64,000 bases of DNA from Actinomadura opuntiae (GTDB taxonomy: Bacteria > Actinomycetota > Actinomycetes > Streptosporangiales > Streptosporangiaceae): the NCBI RefSeq assembly GCF_030283205.1, contig NZ_JASNWF010000021.1, forward strand, positions 62,001-126,000. Direction: 5' to 3'. Position 1 is the stretch's first letter, and every line of letters begins with the position of its first letter. Positions 42,912-55,668 of this stretch are shown here, piece by piece. Position numbers and translations under genes: made by a program. The notes below the pieces were generated by a model. It was given only the letters and a program-made list of their open reading frames with translations, was not told the DNA's origin and ran no database searches.

Positions 42912-43064
42912 TTGCAGTGCCCTTGGCGGTCGGGCCCTGGGGGCCCTCCCTTCGGCGGGCACTGCGTGCGATCGCTGCATCGCTCCGGCTCGGCCCTGGG
43001 GGCCTCGCTGCGCGATCGGATTCTCGCTTCGCTCGAATCCGGCTTCGCTCGCGATCGCGACGGT
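42909..43064 (+). repeat. Dispersed structured repeat, copy C
   Basis: Begins TGATTGCAGTGCCCTTGGCG with the TGA being the HEPN stop codon, ends near GCGATCGCGACGG. Stems: GCAGTGCCC/GGGCACTGC, GGGCCC/GGGCCC (loop TGG), CGGATTC/GAATCCG, and a long-range GATCGC/GCGATC pair. Copy D follows 110 bp later in the same direction. Confidence 0.88.
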
Positions 43065-43518
43065 TCGGGTCGGCGCAGGGCTGAGGAGAGCAACAACTGA
43101 AGACACTCCGAGCCGGCCGCGCCGGCGCCGGTCGCATCCCCCCGAGCCGACCGGCCCGGCGCGGTCCGAGTTGTTTTGCAGTGCCCTTGGCGGTCGGGCC
43201 CTGGGGGCCCTCCCTTCGGCGGGCACTGCGTGCGATCGCTGCATCGCTTCGACTCGGCCCTGGGGGCCTCGCTGCGCGATCAAGTTCTCGCTTCGCTCGA
43301 AGTTGGCTTCGCTCGCGATCGCAACGGTCCAGGTCGGCGCGGGGCTGGGGGAGGACGGCTGGGGGCGCGGGATCGGTGGGTCTCGCTTTGCTCGCGATCG
43401 CGGCGGGTCGGGGCGGCGCGTGGTTGGGGTTGCCGGTTGCGGTGGTGTGTTGGGGGTCTCGGCTGAGGGCGGTGGGGCGGCGGTGGGGGGTTGGGTGGGG
43501 GTGCGCATACTCGGTGGG
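42912..43518. other. 607-bp non-coding region with two repeat copies
   Basis: Between the HEPN stop and the CoA-transferase start no credible gene is seen. It contains repeat copies C and D, and between them the stretch GAGCCGGCCGCGCCGGC forming a hairpin near 43110. A partial third unit (CTCGCTTTGCTCGCGATCGC, 43382-43401) follows copy D, and then a strongly G/T-skewed stretch 43420-43505 on the plus strand. Confidence 0.65.
43175..43327 (+). repeat. Dispersed structured repeat, copy D
   Basis: Nearly identical to copy C over its first 100 bp (GCAGTGCCC/GGGCACTGC and GGGCCC/GGGCCC stems kept). In the third stem it has CAAGTTC against GAAGTTG, one mismatch, the only imperfect pairing among the four copies. 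It is preceded by TTGTTT rather than a stop codon. Confidence 0.88.
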
Positions 43519-44721
43519 ATGCAGAGTGATGCGACGTTGCCGTTGGCGGGGCTGCGGGTGATCGAGCTGTCCAGCTTCGTCGCCTCGCCGCTCGGCGGGA
43601 TGACCCTCGCCCAGCTGGGCGCTGACGTGATCCGGGTCGATCAGGTGGGGGGAGGGCCCGACATCGACCGCTGGCCGCTCGCGCCGTCCGGGCGGAGCTT
43701 GTACTGGGCCGGGCTGAACAAGGGGAAGCGGTCGCTGACCGTCGACCTGCGGTCGGCCGAGGGGCGGGCGCTCGTCGCTCGGCTGGCGGGCGAGGCCGGC
43801 GTCGTGCTGACGAACGCGCCGCCGCGCGACGGGCTGACCTACGAGGCGCTGCGGGAGGCGCGGCCGGATCTGATCCATGTGCAGCTGCTCGGTACGCGGG
43901 ACGGCGGCAACGCCGTCGACTACACGGTGAACGCCGCGCTGGGGTTCCCGTCGATCACCGGGCCGTCCGGGAGCGCCGAGCCGTCCAACCACGTGATGCC
44001 GGCCTGGGACGTGGCGTGCGGGCTGTACCTCGCGATCGGGCTGCTGGCCGCCGAGCGGCACCGGCTGCGCACCGGCGAGGGGACCCGGCTGCGGGTCGCG
44101 CTGTCCGATGTGGCGCTCGCCACGGCCGGGAACCTCGGGATGCTCGCGGAGGCGCAGCTCGGGCAGGTGCGGCCGCGCCTGGGGAACCGGCTGTTCGGCG
44201 ACTTCGGGCGCGACTTCGTCACCAGCGACGGACGGGTCATGGTCGCGGTGCTGACCGCGCGGCACTGGCGCGACCTGGTCGCCGCCACGGGGCTCGCCGA
44301 GGTCGCCGAGGCGCTGGAGCGGGCCCTCGGCGCCGACTTCCGCACCGCCGTCGACCGGTACGCCTACCGGGACGCGCTCGGCGGCGTCCTCGCCCCCTGG
44401 TTCGCGTCCCGCACCTGCGCGGAGGTCGAGGACGGGCTGAAGGGCACCTCCGTGCTGTGCTCCCGGTACCGCGACTTCGCCGAGGTCGCCGCCGGCCTGC
44501 ACGACGAGCCGCTCATGGCCGAGCTCGACGAGCCGGGGATCGGCCCCCATCTCGCCCCGGCGTCGCCGCTGCGGCTGGGTGAGGACGTTCCCGTCCCGGC
44601 GCACGCGCCGGTGCTCGGCGCCGACACCGACGAGGTCCTCCGCGAGGTGCTGGGCGTCCCGGCGGACGAGGCGCGGTCGCTGCGGGAGCGCGGCATCGTC
44701 GGCGAGCCCGCCATGAAATGA
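43519..44721 (+). CDS. CaiB/BaiF (type III) CoA-transferase
   Basis: A 400-residue type III CoA-transferase. PLAGLRVIELSSFVASPLGG with LGADVIRVDQ opens the family fold; LNKGKRSLTVDLRS is next. The catalytic Asp is expected in PSNHVMPAWDVACGLYLAIG. Racemase-type and transferase-type members cannot be told apart with certainty; length agrees with both. ATG 43519 is chosen because upstream sequence is repeat-derived. It is followed after 64 bp by an MFS gene. Acyl substrate unknown. Confidence 0.87.
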   Translation: MQSDATLPLAGLRVIELSSFVASPLGGMTLAQLGADVIRVDQVGGGPDIDRWPLAPSGRSLYWAGLNKGKRSLTVDLRSAEGRALVARLAGEAGVVLTNAPPRDGLTYEALREARPDLIHVQLLGTRDGGNAVDYTVNAALGFPSITGPSGSAEPSNHVMPAWDVACGLYLAIGLLAAERHRLRTGEGTRLRVALSDVALATAGNLGMLAEAQLGQVRPRLGNRLFGDFGRDFVTSDGRVMVAVLTARHWRDLVAATGLAEVAEALERALGADFRTAVDRYAYRDALGGVLAPWFASRTCAEVEDGLKGTSVLCSRYRDFAEVAAGLHDEPLMAELDEPGIGPHLAPASPLRLGEDVPVPAHAPVLGADTDEVLREVLGVPADEARSLRERGIVGEPAMK

Positions 44722-44785
44722 CCCGCTTTGTCCCTGCTTCGTCCGTCCATGAGATCGTTAGGGCGGCGAAGTAAAGGAGGGCGTG

Positions 44786-46195
44786 GTGACGGCGCGGGGC
44801 GGACGAGGGCTGGTGCCGCTGCTGGCGTTCCTCGGCATGATGGCGTACTCGCTGTCCATGGCCGTCGTGACCCCCGCGCTCGCGCTGATCCAGCAGGGCC
44901 TGCACACTTCGGCGGCCGGGGCCGCCTGGGCGATCACCGCGATGACGCTGTCGGCGGCCGTGTCCACGCCGGTGATCGGCCGGCTCGGCGACCTGTACGG
45001 CCCGCGCCGCGTGCTGCTGGCCGTGCTGGTGGTCGCCACCGCCGGGATGGTCGTCGCGGCGGCGGCCGGGTCGCTGCCGCTGATGCTGGCCGGACGGATG
45101 CTCGGCGGGATCGGCGGCGGTGTCTTCCCGCTCGCCTACACGATCATCCGCGACGTCTACCCGCCCGCCCGGACGGCGTCGGCGGTCGGCCTGATGTCGT
45201 CCATGCTCGGCCTCGGCGGCGCGATCTCCTGGTGCATCGCCGGGCCGATCATCGACCTGGTGGGCTGGCGCTGGCTGCTGTGGGTGCCGGTGGCCGGGCT
45301 CCTGCCGGGCCTCGTGCTCGCCTGGTGGATCGTTCCCACGTCCCCGCCGCGCGACGCGGCCAGGGTCGACTGGTGGGGCGCCGCGCTGTTCGCCGGCTGG
45401 CTGGTGGCCGCGCTGACCGCGCTCACCGAGGGGATGGACTGGGGCTGGGCGTCCCCCGGCGTGCTCGGCCTGCTCGCCCTGGCGGCGGTGCTGGCGGCGG
45501 TGTGGCTGCGGGTCGAGGCCCGCGTCGCCGAACCGCTGGTCGACCTGCGCCTGATGCGGCTGCGCGGGGTGTGGACGGCGAACGCCGCCTCGCTGCTGTC
45601 CGGGTACGCGCTGATGGCGGGCGGGCTGCTGTTCCCGCTCCTCGTCCAGCTGCCGGCGGGCACCGGCTACGGCTTCGGCGGGACGGCCACGCAGGCGGCC
45701 CTGCTCCAGCTGCCCGCCAGCATCGGGATGACGGCGGCGGGCATGGTCGCCGGGATCCTCGACCGCCGGATCGGGTCCCGGATGGTCCTGCTCGGCGGCG
45801 CGGTGATGACCGCCGCCGGCTACGCGTTCGTGACCGTCCAGCACGCGGCCATGTGGCAGCTCTACGCCGGCGGCCTGGGACGCGGCATCGGGCTCGGGTT
45901 CGCCTACGCCGCCGTCGCGAACCTCGTCGTCGCGGCGGTCCCGGCGGGGGAGACGGGCGTCGCCACCGGCATCAACACCCTCATCCGGACGGTCGGCGCG
46001 TCCCTCGGCACCCAGGTCAGCGCCGTGATCGTCGCCGGCCTGCCGGGCGAGCGCGGCTTCTCGACCGGGTTCGCGGTCAGCTCCGCCGTCATGGCCGCCG
46101 TCCTCCCGCTCGCTCTGCTCGTGCCCCGGCGGGGCCGTCCGCGCAGGTGCGCGCCCCTCGCGGGCAAGGAGTGTCGCACCGCTCCGGTGGGGTGA
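44786..46195 (+). CDS. MFS transporter (multidrug-type)
   Basis: A 469-residue transporter with about 13-14 membrane helices. GRLGDLYGPRRVLLA is the loop 2-3 motif A, and LAGRMLGGIGGGVFPLAYTI lies in helices 4-5, including the proton/antiport-type Gly pattern. DVYPPARTASAVGLMSSMLG and the late ATGINTLIRTVGASLGTQVS are typical of the DHA2 drug:proton branch. GTG 44786 lies 5 nt from AAAGGAGG; GTG 44783 is too close. Substrate unknown. Confidence 0.87.
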   Translation: MTARGGRGLVPLLAFLGMMAYSLSMAVVTPALALIQQGLHTSAAGAAWAITAMTLSAAVSTPVIGRLGDLYGPRRVLLAVLVVATAGMVVAAAAGSLPLMLAGRMLGGIGGGVFPLAYTIIRDVYPPARTASAVGLMSSMLGLGGAISWCIAGPIIDLVGWRWLLWVPVAGLLPGLVLAWWIVPTSPPRDAARVDWWGAALFAGWLVAALTALTEGMDWGWASPGVLGLLALAAVLAAVWLRVEARVAEPLVDLRLMRLRGVWTANAASLLSGYALMAGGLLFPLLVQLPAGTGYGFGGTATQAALLQLPASIGMTAAGMVAGILDRRIGSRMVLLGGAVMTAAGYAFVTVQHAAMWQLYAGGLGRGIGLGFAYAAVANLVVAAVPAGETGVATGINTLIRTVGASLGTQVSAVIVAGLPGERGFSTGFAVSSAVMAAVLPLALLVPRRGRPRRCAPLAGKECRTAPVG

Positions 46196-46476
46196 CGCGG
46201 GAGGTTGGACGCAGAGTGATCGATGCGCCGCGTGGGCCGGGGGAACCGGCGAGTGCGGGAGAGGCCGCCGGGCTTTTCGGGGAAATTCCATGCCCCCGGT
46301 GGATTGCGGGAGGAATCGCTATCGAGTTCGGCGCGCGGCGCCCGATCGGGAACGGCGCGCGGGCGCGGAACTGCGGGCGGGCGCGGAACGGGGCCCGGCC
46401 GGCGGCCGGGCCCCGTCTCGGTGGTGCGGCGGGGGCGGTGCCTTTCGCGGGGGAAGGCCCCCCGCGCCCCCGCGGG
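46196..46476. other. Non-coding gap with bidirectional terminator
   Basis: Between the convergent MFS and bldD genes. The only clear structure is ACGGGGCCCGGCC (46388-46400) paired with GGCCGGGCCCCGT (46404-46416), a perfect 13-bp stem with a 3-nt loop. No gene is seen. Confidence 0.6.
46388..46416. terminator. Strong hairpin between MFS gene and bldD
   Basis: Perfect 13-bp GC-rich stem, loop GGC. No T-run on either side, as is usual for actinobacterial terminators. It lies between two gene ends and could stop both. Confidence 0.65.
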
Positions 46477-46971
46477 TCAGAACGACTCGACGGCGCGGCG
46501 CGCCTCCGGGTCGAGCACGCCCCAGGTGATGAGCTCCTCGGTCAGCTCGGTCGGGGACTTGTCATAGATGACCGCCAGGGACCGTAGGTCTTCCTGGCGG
46601 ATGGACAGGACCTTTCCGTTGTAGTCGCCCCGCTGGCTCTGGATCGTCGCGGCGTAGCGGGCGAGAGGACCGGCCTTGTCCTTCGGAAGCTGCTGCAGCC
46701 GCTCAAGGTCGATGACGAGCTTGGGCGTAGGCCCGAGCGGGCTCGGCGCGGCTCCGCCGGGCAGCAACTCGGAAACCGGCACGCCGTAGAAATCGGCGAG
46801 CTCGGCCAGCTTCTGAACGGTGACGGCGCGGTCGCCCCGCTCGTACGAACCCACGACGACGGCCTTCCAGCGGCCGCGGGACTTCTCCTCCACACCGTGC
46901 AGCGACAGCCCCTGCTGGGTGCGGATGGCGCGCAGGCGCGCGCCGAGAGCCTTTGCGTATTCAGACGGCAT
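46477..46971 (-). CDS. bldD: Developmental regulator BldD
   Basis: A 164-residue protein nearly identical in its key parts to Streptomyces BldD. The N-terminal helix-turn-helix (LGARLRAIRTQQGLSLHGVE, GSYERGDRAVTVQKLAELAD) binds DNA. The C-terminal domain has R114-G-D116 and R125-x-x-D128 (SQRGDYNGKVLSIRQEDLRS), the known RxD-x8-RxxD cyclic-di-GMP site, at the same residue numbers. It should repress sporulation and development genes when bound to tetrameric c-di-GMP. A BldD box-like sequence lies about 108 bp before its start, in line with autoregulation. It is divergent from the pyr operon, as in Streptomyces. Confidence 0.96.
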   Translation of the reverse strand: MPSEYAKALGARLRAIRTQQGLSLHGVEEKSRGRWKAVVVGSYERGDRAVTVQKLAELADFYGVPVSELLPGGAAPSPLGPTPKLVIDLERLQQLPKDKAGPLARYAATIQSQRGDYNGKVLSIRQEDLRSLAVIYDKSPTELTEELITWGVLDPEARRAVESF

Positions 46972-47078
46972 TCTGCGGCCCCCCAGGCTCACTTTCGTCG
47001 TCGTTGGACCCCGGCGGGAGGCCGGGGGGAGACAGTTTCCCGGCGCCATTGGGCCCCAAGACCCTGTCTCCAGGGATG

Positions 47079-47093
47079 GTTACGGACAGTGAC
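47079..47093 (-). promoter_or_regulatory. BldD box-like site
   Basis: Read on the minus strand, GTCACTGTCCGTAAC agrees with the BldD consensus nTnACnC(A/T)GnGTnAn at seven of nine fixed positions. It is placed about 108 bp before the bldD start, where BldD represses its own gene in Streptomyces. Role inferred. Confidence 0.4.
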
Positions 47094-47341
47094 GGTAAAA
47101 CGGGGAAGGCCCTAGGTCAAGCTGATTGGAAAAAAGCGGTCGAATCCGCAGGTCTCGATCCGGGTCGTCCGGATCCCCGGAAGGCCCGGCGCGGCGGGCC
47201 CCCGGCGGCCGCGCGGCCGCCGGGCGGGCCCGGCCGGCGGCCCGGAATGTGACCCCTCTCACCCCGTCTCACCAGGCAGGACGCTCGACGGGCCCGGTGC
47301 GGGGCAGCCGCGCCCGGCTGCTACCGTGGTCGGGACAAGGC

Positions 47342-47378
47342 GTCCTTTAAGACCCGTCCCGTGAGGCGGGAAAGGAGG
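47342..47378 (+). promoter_or_regulatory. PyrR-binding RNA leader of pyr operon
   Basis: CCTTTAAGACCCGTCCCGTG followed by AGGCGGGAAAGGAGG is the actinobacterial PyrR-binding loop. The outer stem pairs CCTTT (47344-47348) with AAAGG (47371-47375), and the inner part holds the conserved CCCGTGAGGCGGG. The closing strand AAAGGAGG is the ribosome site of pyrR (GTG 47387), so PyrR-UMP binding would block translation. No terminator is seen, which agrees with translational control. Confidence 0.85.
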
Positions 47379-47386
47379 TTCCGGCG

Positions 47387-48007
47387 GTGAATGCTGCCTC
47401 CAGGCCGGTCCGGCCTGCCGGGGCGCGCGCGGACGGAGATCCCCGGCCCAAGGCCGTTCTCGAGGGTCCCGACATCAGACGCGCGCTGACCCGGATCGCG
47501 CACGAGATCCTCGAACGCACCAAGGGCGGGCACGACGTCCTGCTCCTCGGCATCCAGACGCGCGGCGTGACGCTCGCCGAGCGGCTCGCCGGGCTGCTGC
47601 ACGACGTCGAGGGCCGGCCGGTGCCGTGGGGGTCCCTCGACGTCACCATGTACCGCGACGACCTGCGCATGCGCCCCGCCCGCGCGCTCGGCCGCACCGA
47701 GCTGCCGTCCGACGGGATCGACGACCGCGTGGTGGTGCTGGTCGACGACGTGCTGTTCTCCGGCCGGACGGTCCGCGCCGCGCTCGACGCGCTCAACGAC
47801 CTCGGCCGCCCGCGCGCCGTCCAGCTCGCCGTCCTGGTGGACCGCGGGCACCGGGAACTGCCCATCCGCGCCGACTACGTGGGCAAGAACCTGCCCACCT
47901 CGATGCGCGAGAACGTGAAGGTGCTGCTGGCCGAGAACGACGGCCGCGACGCCGTGCTGCTCGGCCCCGCGGCAGGGGCGCCCGCGCCCGCGGAGGGAGC
48001 CAAGTGA
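47387..48007 (+). CDS. pyrR: PyrR, pyr operon RNA-binding attenuation protein / uracil phosphoribosyltransferase
   Basis: A 206-residue PyrR. The phosphoribosyltransferase core has [31 protein letters not shown] and the PRPP motif [40 protein letters not shown] is the family C-terminal block. An N-terminal extension of about 25 residues is specific to this type. It binds the leader RNA with UMP/UTP and may also make UMP from uracil. First gene of a tightly packed operon; its TGA overlaps the pyrB GTG. Confidence 0.95.
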   Translation: MNAASRPVRPAGARADGDPRPKAVLEGPDIRRALTRIAHEILERTKGGHDVLLLGIQTRGVTLAERLAGLLHDVEGRPVPWGSLDVTMYRDDLRMRPARALGRTELPSDGIDDRVVVLVDDVLFSGRTVRAALDALNDLGRPRAVQLAVLVDRGHRELPIRADYVGKNLPTSMRENVKVLLAENDGRDAVLLGPAAGAPAPAEGAK

Positions 48008-48945
48008 AACGCCATCTGATCTCGGCGGCCGACCTCACCCGCGACGACGCGCTGCTGGTGCTGGACACGGCCGAGGAGCTGGCCCAGATCGCGAGCCGCG
48101 CCGTCAAGAAGCTGCCGACGCTGCGCGGCCGGACGGTCGTCAACCTGTTCTTCGAGGACTCCACCCGCACCCGGATCTCGTTCGAGGCGGCCGCCAAGCG
48201 GCTGTCCGCCGACGTGATCAACTTCTCCGCGAAGGGGTCCAGCGTGTCCAAGGGCGAGAGCCTGAAGGACACCGCGCTCACCCTGGAGGCGATGGGCGCC
48301 GACGGCGTCGTCATCCGGCACGGCGCGTCCGGCGCGCCGCACCGGCTGGCGGGCTGGGTGCAGGGCAGCGTCGTCAACGCCGGCGACGGCACCCACGAGC
48401 ACCCGACGCAGGCGCTGCTGGACGCGTTCACGATGCGCAAGCGGCTCGGCGACCTGGAGGGCCGCCGCGTCACGATCGTCGGCGACGTCCTGCACAGCCG
48501 GGTGGCACGATCCAACGTGCTGCTGCTGAACACGCTCGGCGCCGACGTCACCGTCGTCGCGCCGCCGACGCTGCTGCCGGTCGCGATCGACACCTGGCCC
48601 TGCTCGGTCTCCTACGACCTGGACGGCGTGCTCCCCAAGAGCGACGTCATCATGATGCTGCGCGTCCAGCAGGAGCGGATGAACGCCGCCTACTTCCCGA
48701 CGGTCCGCGAGTACAGCCGCCGCTACGGCCTGGACGCCGAGCGCATGGCGGCGCTGCCCGACCACGCCATCGTCATGCACCCCGGACCGATGAACCGCGG
48801 CGTCGAGATCGCCGCAGAGGTCGCCGACTCCGTCCGTTCCACCATCGTCGAGCAGGTCGCCAACGGCGTCAGCGCCCGCATGGCGGTCCTGTACCTGCTG
48901 CTCGGGGGCTCCGAGCCGGCGATCGGCCAGGAGGTCTCCCAGTGA
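48004..48945 (+). CDS. pyrB: Aspartate carbamoyltransferase catalytic subunit
   Basis: A 313-residue ATCase that joins carbamoyl phosphate and aspartate. [19 protein letters not shown] is the carbamoyl-phosphate site, [16 protein letters not shown] follows, and [13 protein letters not shown] is the aspartate domain motif. [20 protein letters not shown] carries the loop 80s residues. No pyrI regulatory subunit is present; the next gene is dihydroorotase. GTGA overlaps at both ends support coupled translation. Confidence 0.96.
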   Translation: MKRHLISAADLTRDDALLVLDTAEELAQIASRAVKKLPTLRGRTVVNLFFEDSTRTRISFEAAAKRLSADVINFSAKGSSVSKGESLKDTALTLEAMGADGVVIRHGASGAPHRLAGWVQGSVVNAGDGTHEHPTQALLDAFTMRKRLGDLEGRRVTIVGDVLHSRVARSNVLLLNTLGADVTVVAPPTLLPVAIDTWPCSVSYDLDGVLPKSDVIMMLRVQQERMNAAYFPTVREYSRRYGLDAERMAALPDHAIVMHPGPMNRGVEIAAEVADSVRSTIVEQVANGVSARMAVLYLLLGGSEPAIGQEVSQ

Positions 48946-50228
48946 GCACGCACATCATCAAGGGCGCCCGGATCCTGGGCGGCGAGCCGGCCGATCTCCT
49001 GGTCCGCGACGGCGTCATCGCCGAGGTCGGGACCGGCCTGGACGAGGCCGGCGCGCAGGTCGTCGACGCCGAGGGCCTGGTGGCGCTGCCCGGCCTGGTC
49101 GACCTGCACACCCACCTGCGCGAGCCCGGACGCGAGGACGCCGAGACCGTCGAGTCCGGCACGAAGGCGGCCGCGATGGGCGGCTACACCGCCGTCCACG
49201 CGATGGCCAACACCGACCCGGTCGCCGACACCGCCGGCGTGGTCGAGCAGGTCTGGCGGCTCGGCCGCGAGGCCGGGTACTGCGACGTCCAGCCCGTCGG
49301 GGCCGTGACGCGCGGGATCGCCGGCGAGAAGCTCGCCGAGCTCGGCGCGATGGCCGACTCCGCCGCGCGGGTCCGGGTGTTCTCCGACGACGGGCACTGC
49401 GTGTCCGACGCGGTGATCATGCGGCGGGCGCTGGAGTACGTGAAGGCGTTCGACGGCGTCGTCGCCCAGCACGCGCAGGAGCCCCGGCTCACCGAGGGCG
49501 CGCAGATGAACGAGGGCGAGATGTCGGCGGCGCTCGGGCTGCGCGGCTGGCCCGCGGTCGCCGAGGAGGCGATCATCGCCCGGGACGTGCTGCTCGCCCA
49601 GCACGTCGGGTCGCGGCTGCACGTCTGCCACGTCTCCACCGCCGGCTCGGTGGAGATCATCCGGTGGGCCAAGAGCAAGGGCTGCCCGGTGACCGCCGAG
49701 GTCACCCCGCACCACCTGCTGCTCAACGACGCCAGGGCCGGGACGTACGACCCGATCTTCAAGGTCAACCCGCCGCTGCGCACCGCCGACGACGTCACCG
49801 CGCTGCGGCACGCGCTCGCCGACGGCACCATCGACTGCGTCGCCACCGACCACGCCCCCCACCCGGTCGAGGCCAAGGAGACCGAGTGGGCGGTCGCGGC
49901 GATGGGCATGATCGGCCTGGAGACGGCGCTGCCGGTCGTCCAGGAGGCCATGATCGAGACCGGCCTGCTGGACTGGGCCGGGGTCGCCGACCGCATGTCG
50001 CTCCGTCCCGCGAAGATCGGCCGCCTTACCGGACAGGGTCGTCCGCTGGAGGCAGGTTCGCCCGCCAACATCACGCTGTACGACCCGTCGCCGCGCCGCG
50101 CCGTGGACCCGTCGGCGATGACCTCCAAGAGCCGCAACACCCCGTTCGCGGGGCTGGAGCTGCCGGGCCGGGTCGTCGCGACGTTCCTGCGCGGCGCGCC
50201 GACCGTCCTGGAAGGGAAGCTTCAGTGA
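48942..50228 (+). CDS. pyrC: Dihydroorotase
   Basis: A 428-residue class I dihydroorotase. [16 protein letters not shown] has the first metal histidines, [11 protein letters not shown] follows, [13 protein letters not shown] and [11 protein letters not shown] are the later ligands, and [16 protein letters not shown] has the catalytic Asp. The set is complete, so the protein should be active by itself. GTGA overlaps link it to pyrB and carA. It may associate with PyrB as in other type I systems. Confidence 0.95.
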   Translation: MSTHIIKGARILGGEPADLLVRDGVIAEVGTGLDEAGAQVVDAEGLVALPGLVDLHTHLREPGREDAETVESGTKAAAMGGYTAVHAMANTDPVADTAGVVEQVWRLGREAGYCDVQPVGAVTRGIAGEKLAELGAMADSAARVRVFSDDGHCVSDAVIMRRALEYVKAFDGVVAQHAQEPRLTEGAQMNEGEMSAALGLRGWPAVAEEAIIARDVLLAQHVGSRLHVCHVSTAGSVEIIRWAKSKGCPVTAEVTPHHLLLNDARAGTYDPIFKVNPPLRTADDVTALRHALADGTIDCVATDHAPHPVEAKETEWAVAAMGMIGLETALPVVQEAMIETGLLDWAGVADRMSLRPAKIGRLTGQGRPLEAGSPANITLYDPSPRRAVDPSAMTSKSRNTPFAGLELPGRVVATFLRGAPTVLEGKLQ

Positions 50229-51342
50229 CCCCTGCTCTGCTCGTTCTGGAAGACGGCAGGGTCTTCCACGGGGCCGCCTACGGCGCCACGGGGGAGACCT
50301 TCGGCGAGATGGTCTTCAACACCGGCATGACCGGCTACCAGGAGACGCTCACCGACCCCTCCTACGCCCGCCAGATCGTGGCCATGACGTCCCCCCACAT
50401 CGGCAACACCGGGATCAACACCGAGGACCCGGAGTCCAAGCGCATCCAGGTCGCCGGGTACGTGGTGCGCGAGCCCGCGCGCGTGGCCTCCAACTGGCGC
50501 GCCACCGGCTCGCTCGGGTCGGCGCTGCGCGACCAGGGGATCGTCGGCATCGCGATCCCCGGCACCCGCGCGCTGACGCGGCACCTGCGCGACAGGGGCG
50601 CGATGCGCGCCGCGATCTTCAGCGGCCCGGACGCCCTCGCGCCCGGCGAGGACGCGCTGCTGGAGCGCGTCCGGCAAAGCCCGTCGATGGAGGGCGCCGA
50701 CCTCGCCCGCGACGTCTCGGCCGCCGAGCCCTACGTCGTCCAGGCGCAGGGCGAGAAGCGCTACACCGTCGCCGCCGTCGACCTCGGCATCAAGTCGATG
50801 ACGCCGTACCGGATGTCCGAGCGCGGCTGCGAGGTGCACGTGCTGCCCGCGGGCAGCACCGCCGAGGACATCCTCGCGCTGAACCCCGACGGGGTGTTCT
50901 TCTCCAACGGCCCCGGCGACCCCGCCGCCGCCGGCTACGCCGTGGACGCGCTGCGCGGCGTCCTGGACGCCGGCAAGCCGTTCTTCGGCATCTGCTTCGG
51001 CAACCAGATCTTCGGCCGCGCGCTCGGCCTCGGCACCTACAAGCTGCGGTTCGGGCACCGGGGCATCAACCAGCCCGTCCAGGACCGCGCGACCGGCAAG
51101 GTCGACGTGTCGGCGCACAACCACGGGTTCGCCGTGGACGCCCCCACCGACGGCCCCTTCGACACCCCCTACGGGCGCGCCGAGGTCAGCCACGTGAACC
51201 TCAACGACGGCTGCGTCGAGGGGCTGCGGCTCCTGGACCGCCCGGCGTTCAGCGTCCAGTACCACCCGGAGGCGGCGGCGGGCCCGCACGACGCGTCCGG
51301 CCTCTTCGACCGTTTCTGCGACCTGATGGAGGCGTCGAAGTA

Positions 51343-51343
<1 letters not shown>
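50225..51343 (+). CDS. carA: Carbamoyl-phosphate synthase small (glutaminase) subunit
   Basis: A 372-residue CarA that feeds ammonia from glutamine to CarB. The N-terminal domain has [20 protein letters not shown]. The class I amidotransferase domain has [35 protein letters not shown] with the nucleophilic Cys, and [14 protein letters not shown] with His and Glu of the triad (glutamate in HPE). Starts with GTGA and ends in TAATG, overlapping carB by one base. Confidence 0.96.
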
Positions 51344-54714
<3,371 letters not shown>

Positions 54715-54780
54715 CAGCCGCCGCGCGGGCGGGACCAGGCGTCCCGCCCGCGCGGCGAACGCGACGAGAGAGGGAGACGG

Positions 54781-55668
54781 GTGTCCGACACGCCGGTGCA
54801 GACGTCGGCGACGGTCCTCACGGTCCGCCAGGTGCAGGACTACCACGCGATGACGCTGGTGGCGCCCGCCATCGCCGAGCGGTTCCGGCCCGGCCAGTTC
54901 GTGGCCGTCGCCGTCGGCGGCGAGCACACCGCCCGGCTGGTGCGCCGCTGCTTCGGCGTCCACCAGGTGCAGTCCGACTACGGCGGCACCGTCGAGGTCG
55001 TGTTCGCCGACACCGAGCCCGGCACCGGCTGGCTCGCCGGCCGCCGCTCCCGCGACCAGCTCGACCTGCTCGGCCCGCTCGGCCGCCCGTTCCGGCTGCC
55101 CCGCGACCCCGTCAGCTGCCTGCTGGCCGCCGGCGGCCCCGGCGGCGCCGCGGTGTTCGCGCTCGCCGACACGCTGCTGCGGCGCGGCTGCCAGGTGCAC
55201 TTCGTGCTCGCCGGGCCGTCCGCCCGGCAGGTGTTCGGGTCCCGGATGGCGCAGCGCATCGGCGACTCCGCCACCGTCGTCACCGAGGACGGCTCGCTCG
55301 GCGAGAAGGGCGCCATGCGCGACGTGCTGCCCCGCGTCGTGCAGGAGACCGGCGCCGACGTCGTCTACGCCTGCGGGCCGACCGGGCTGCTGCGCTCGGT
55401 CACCCAGATCGCCGGCGAGTTCGGGCTGCCGTCCCAGGTGTCGGTGGAGGAGTTCCTGCAGCGGACCGGCGCCTGCGGCATCGGCGCCTGCATGACGTGC
55501 ATGCTGCCGATCCACGGCGAGGACGGCGTCACCCGCATGGTCCGCGCCTGCGCCGACGGGCCCGTCCTGCGCGGCGACCGCGTCCGCTGGGGCGACCTCG
55601 GCACCATCCCGTTCGACGCGCTGGGCGCCCCGCGCGTCCTGAGCGTCACGGAAGGGGGCCCGAAGTGA
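54781..55668 (+). CDS. pyrK: Dihydroorotate dehydrogenase electron-transfer subunit
   Basis: A 295-residue PyrK-type iron-sulfur flavoprotein. An FAD-binding barrel ([20 protein letters not shown]) and NAD-binding domain ([28 protein letters not shown]) are followed by a [2Fe-2S] cluster motif [18 protein letters not shown] with a distant Cys in MVRAC. These are the ligands of PyrK. It passes electrons from PyrD to NAD. The gap of 66 bp after carB is the largest in the operon; GTG start with GAGAGGGAGACGG upstream. Confidence 0.93.
   Translation: MSDTPVQTSATVLTVRQVQDYHAMTLVAPAIAERFRPGQFVAVAVGGEHTARLVRRCFGVHQVQSDYGGTVEVVFADTEPGTGWLAGRRSRDQLDLLGPLGRPFRLPRDPVSCLLAAGGPGGAAVFALADTLLRRGCQVHFVLAGPSARQVFGSRMAQRIGDSATVVTEDGSLGEKGAMRDVLPRVVQETGADVVYACGPTGLLRSVTQIAGEFGLPSQVSVEEFLQRTGACGIGACMTCMLPIHGEDGVTRMVRACADGPVLRGDRVRWGDLGTIPFDALGAPRVLSVTEGGPK

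Larger units (their letters stand above)
46972..47386. other. bldD-pyrR divergent regulatory region
   Basis: A 415-bp non-coding region. It contains a BldD box-like site (47079-47093), a perfect 22-bp palindrome (47202-47223), and the PyrR-binding RNA element before pyrR. The AT-rich run near 47126 (TTGGAAAAAAG) may belong to a promoter, but no complete pair of boxes is convincing. Confidence 0.6.

Noticed and set aside
43171-43518. N-terminal extension of the CoA-transferase into the repeat region
   Set aside because: The extension is translated repeat copy D and G/T-rich sequence; the family starts at MQSDATLPLAGLRVIELSS near 43519.
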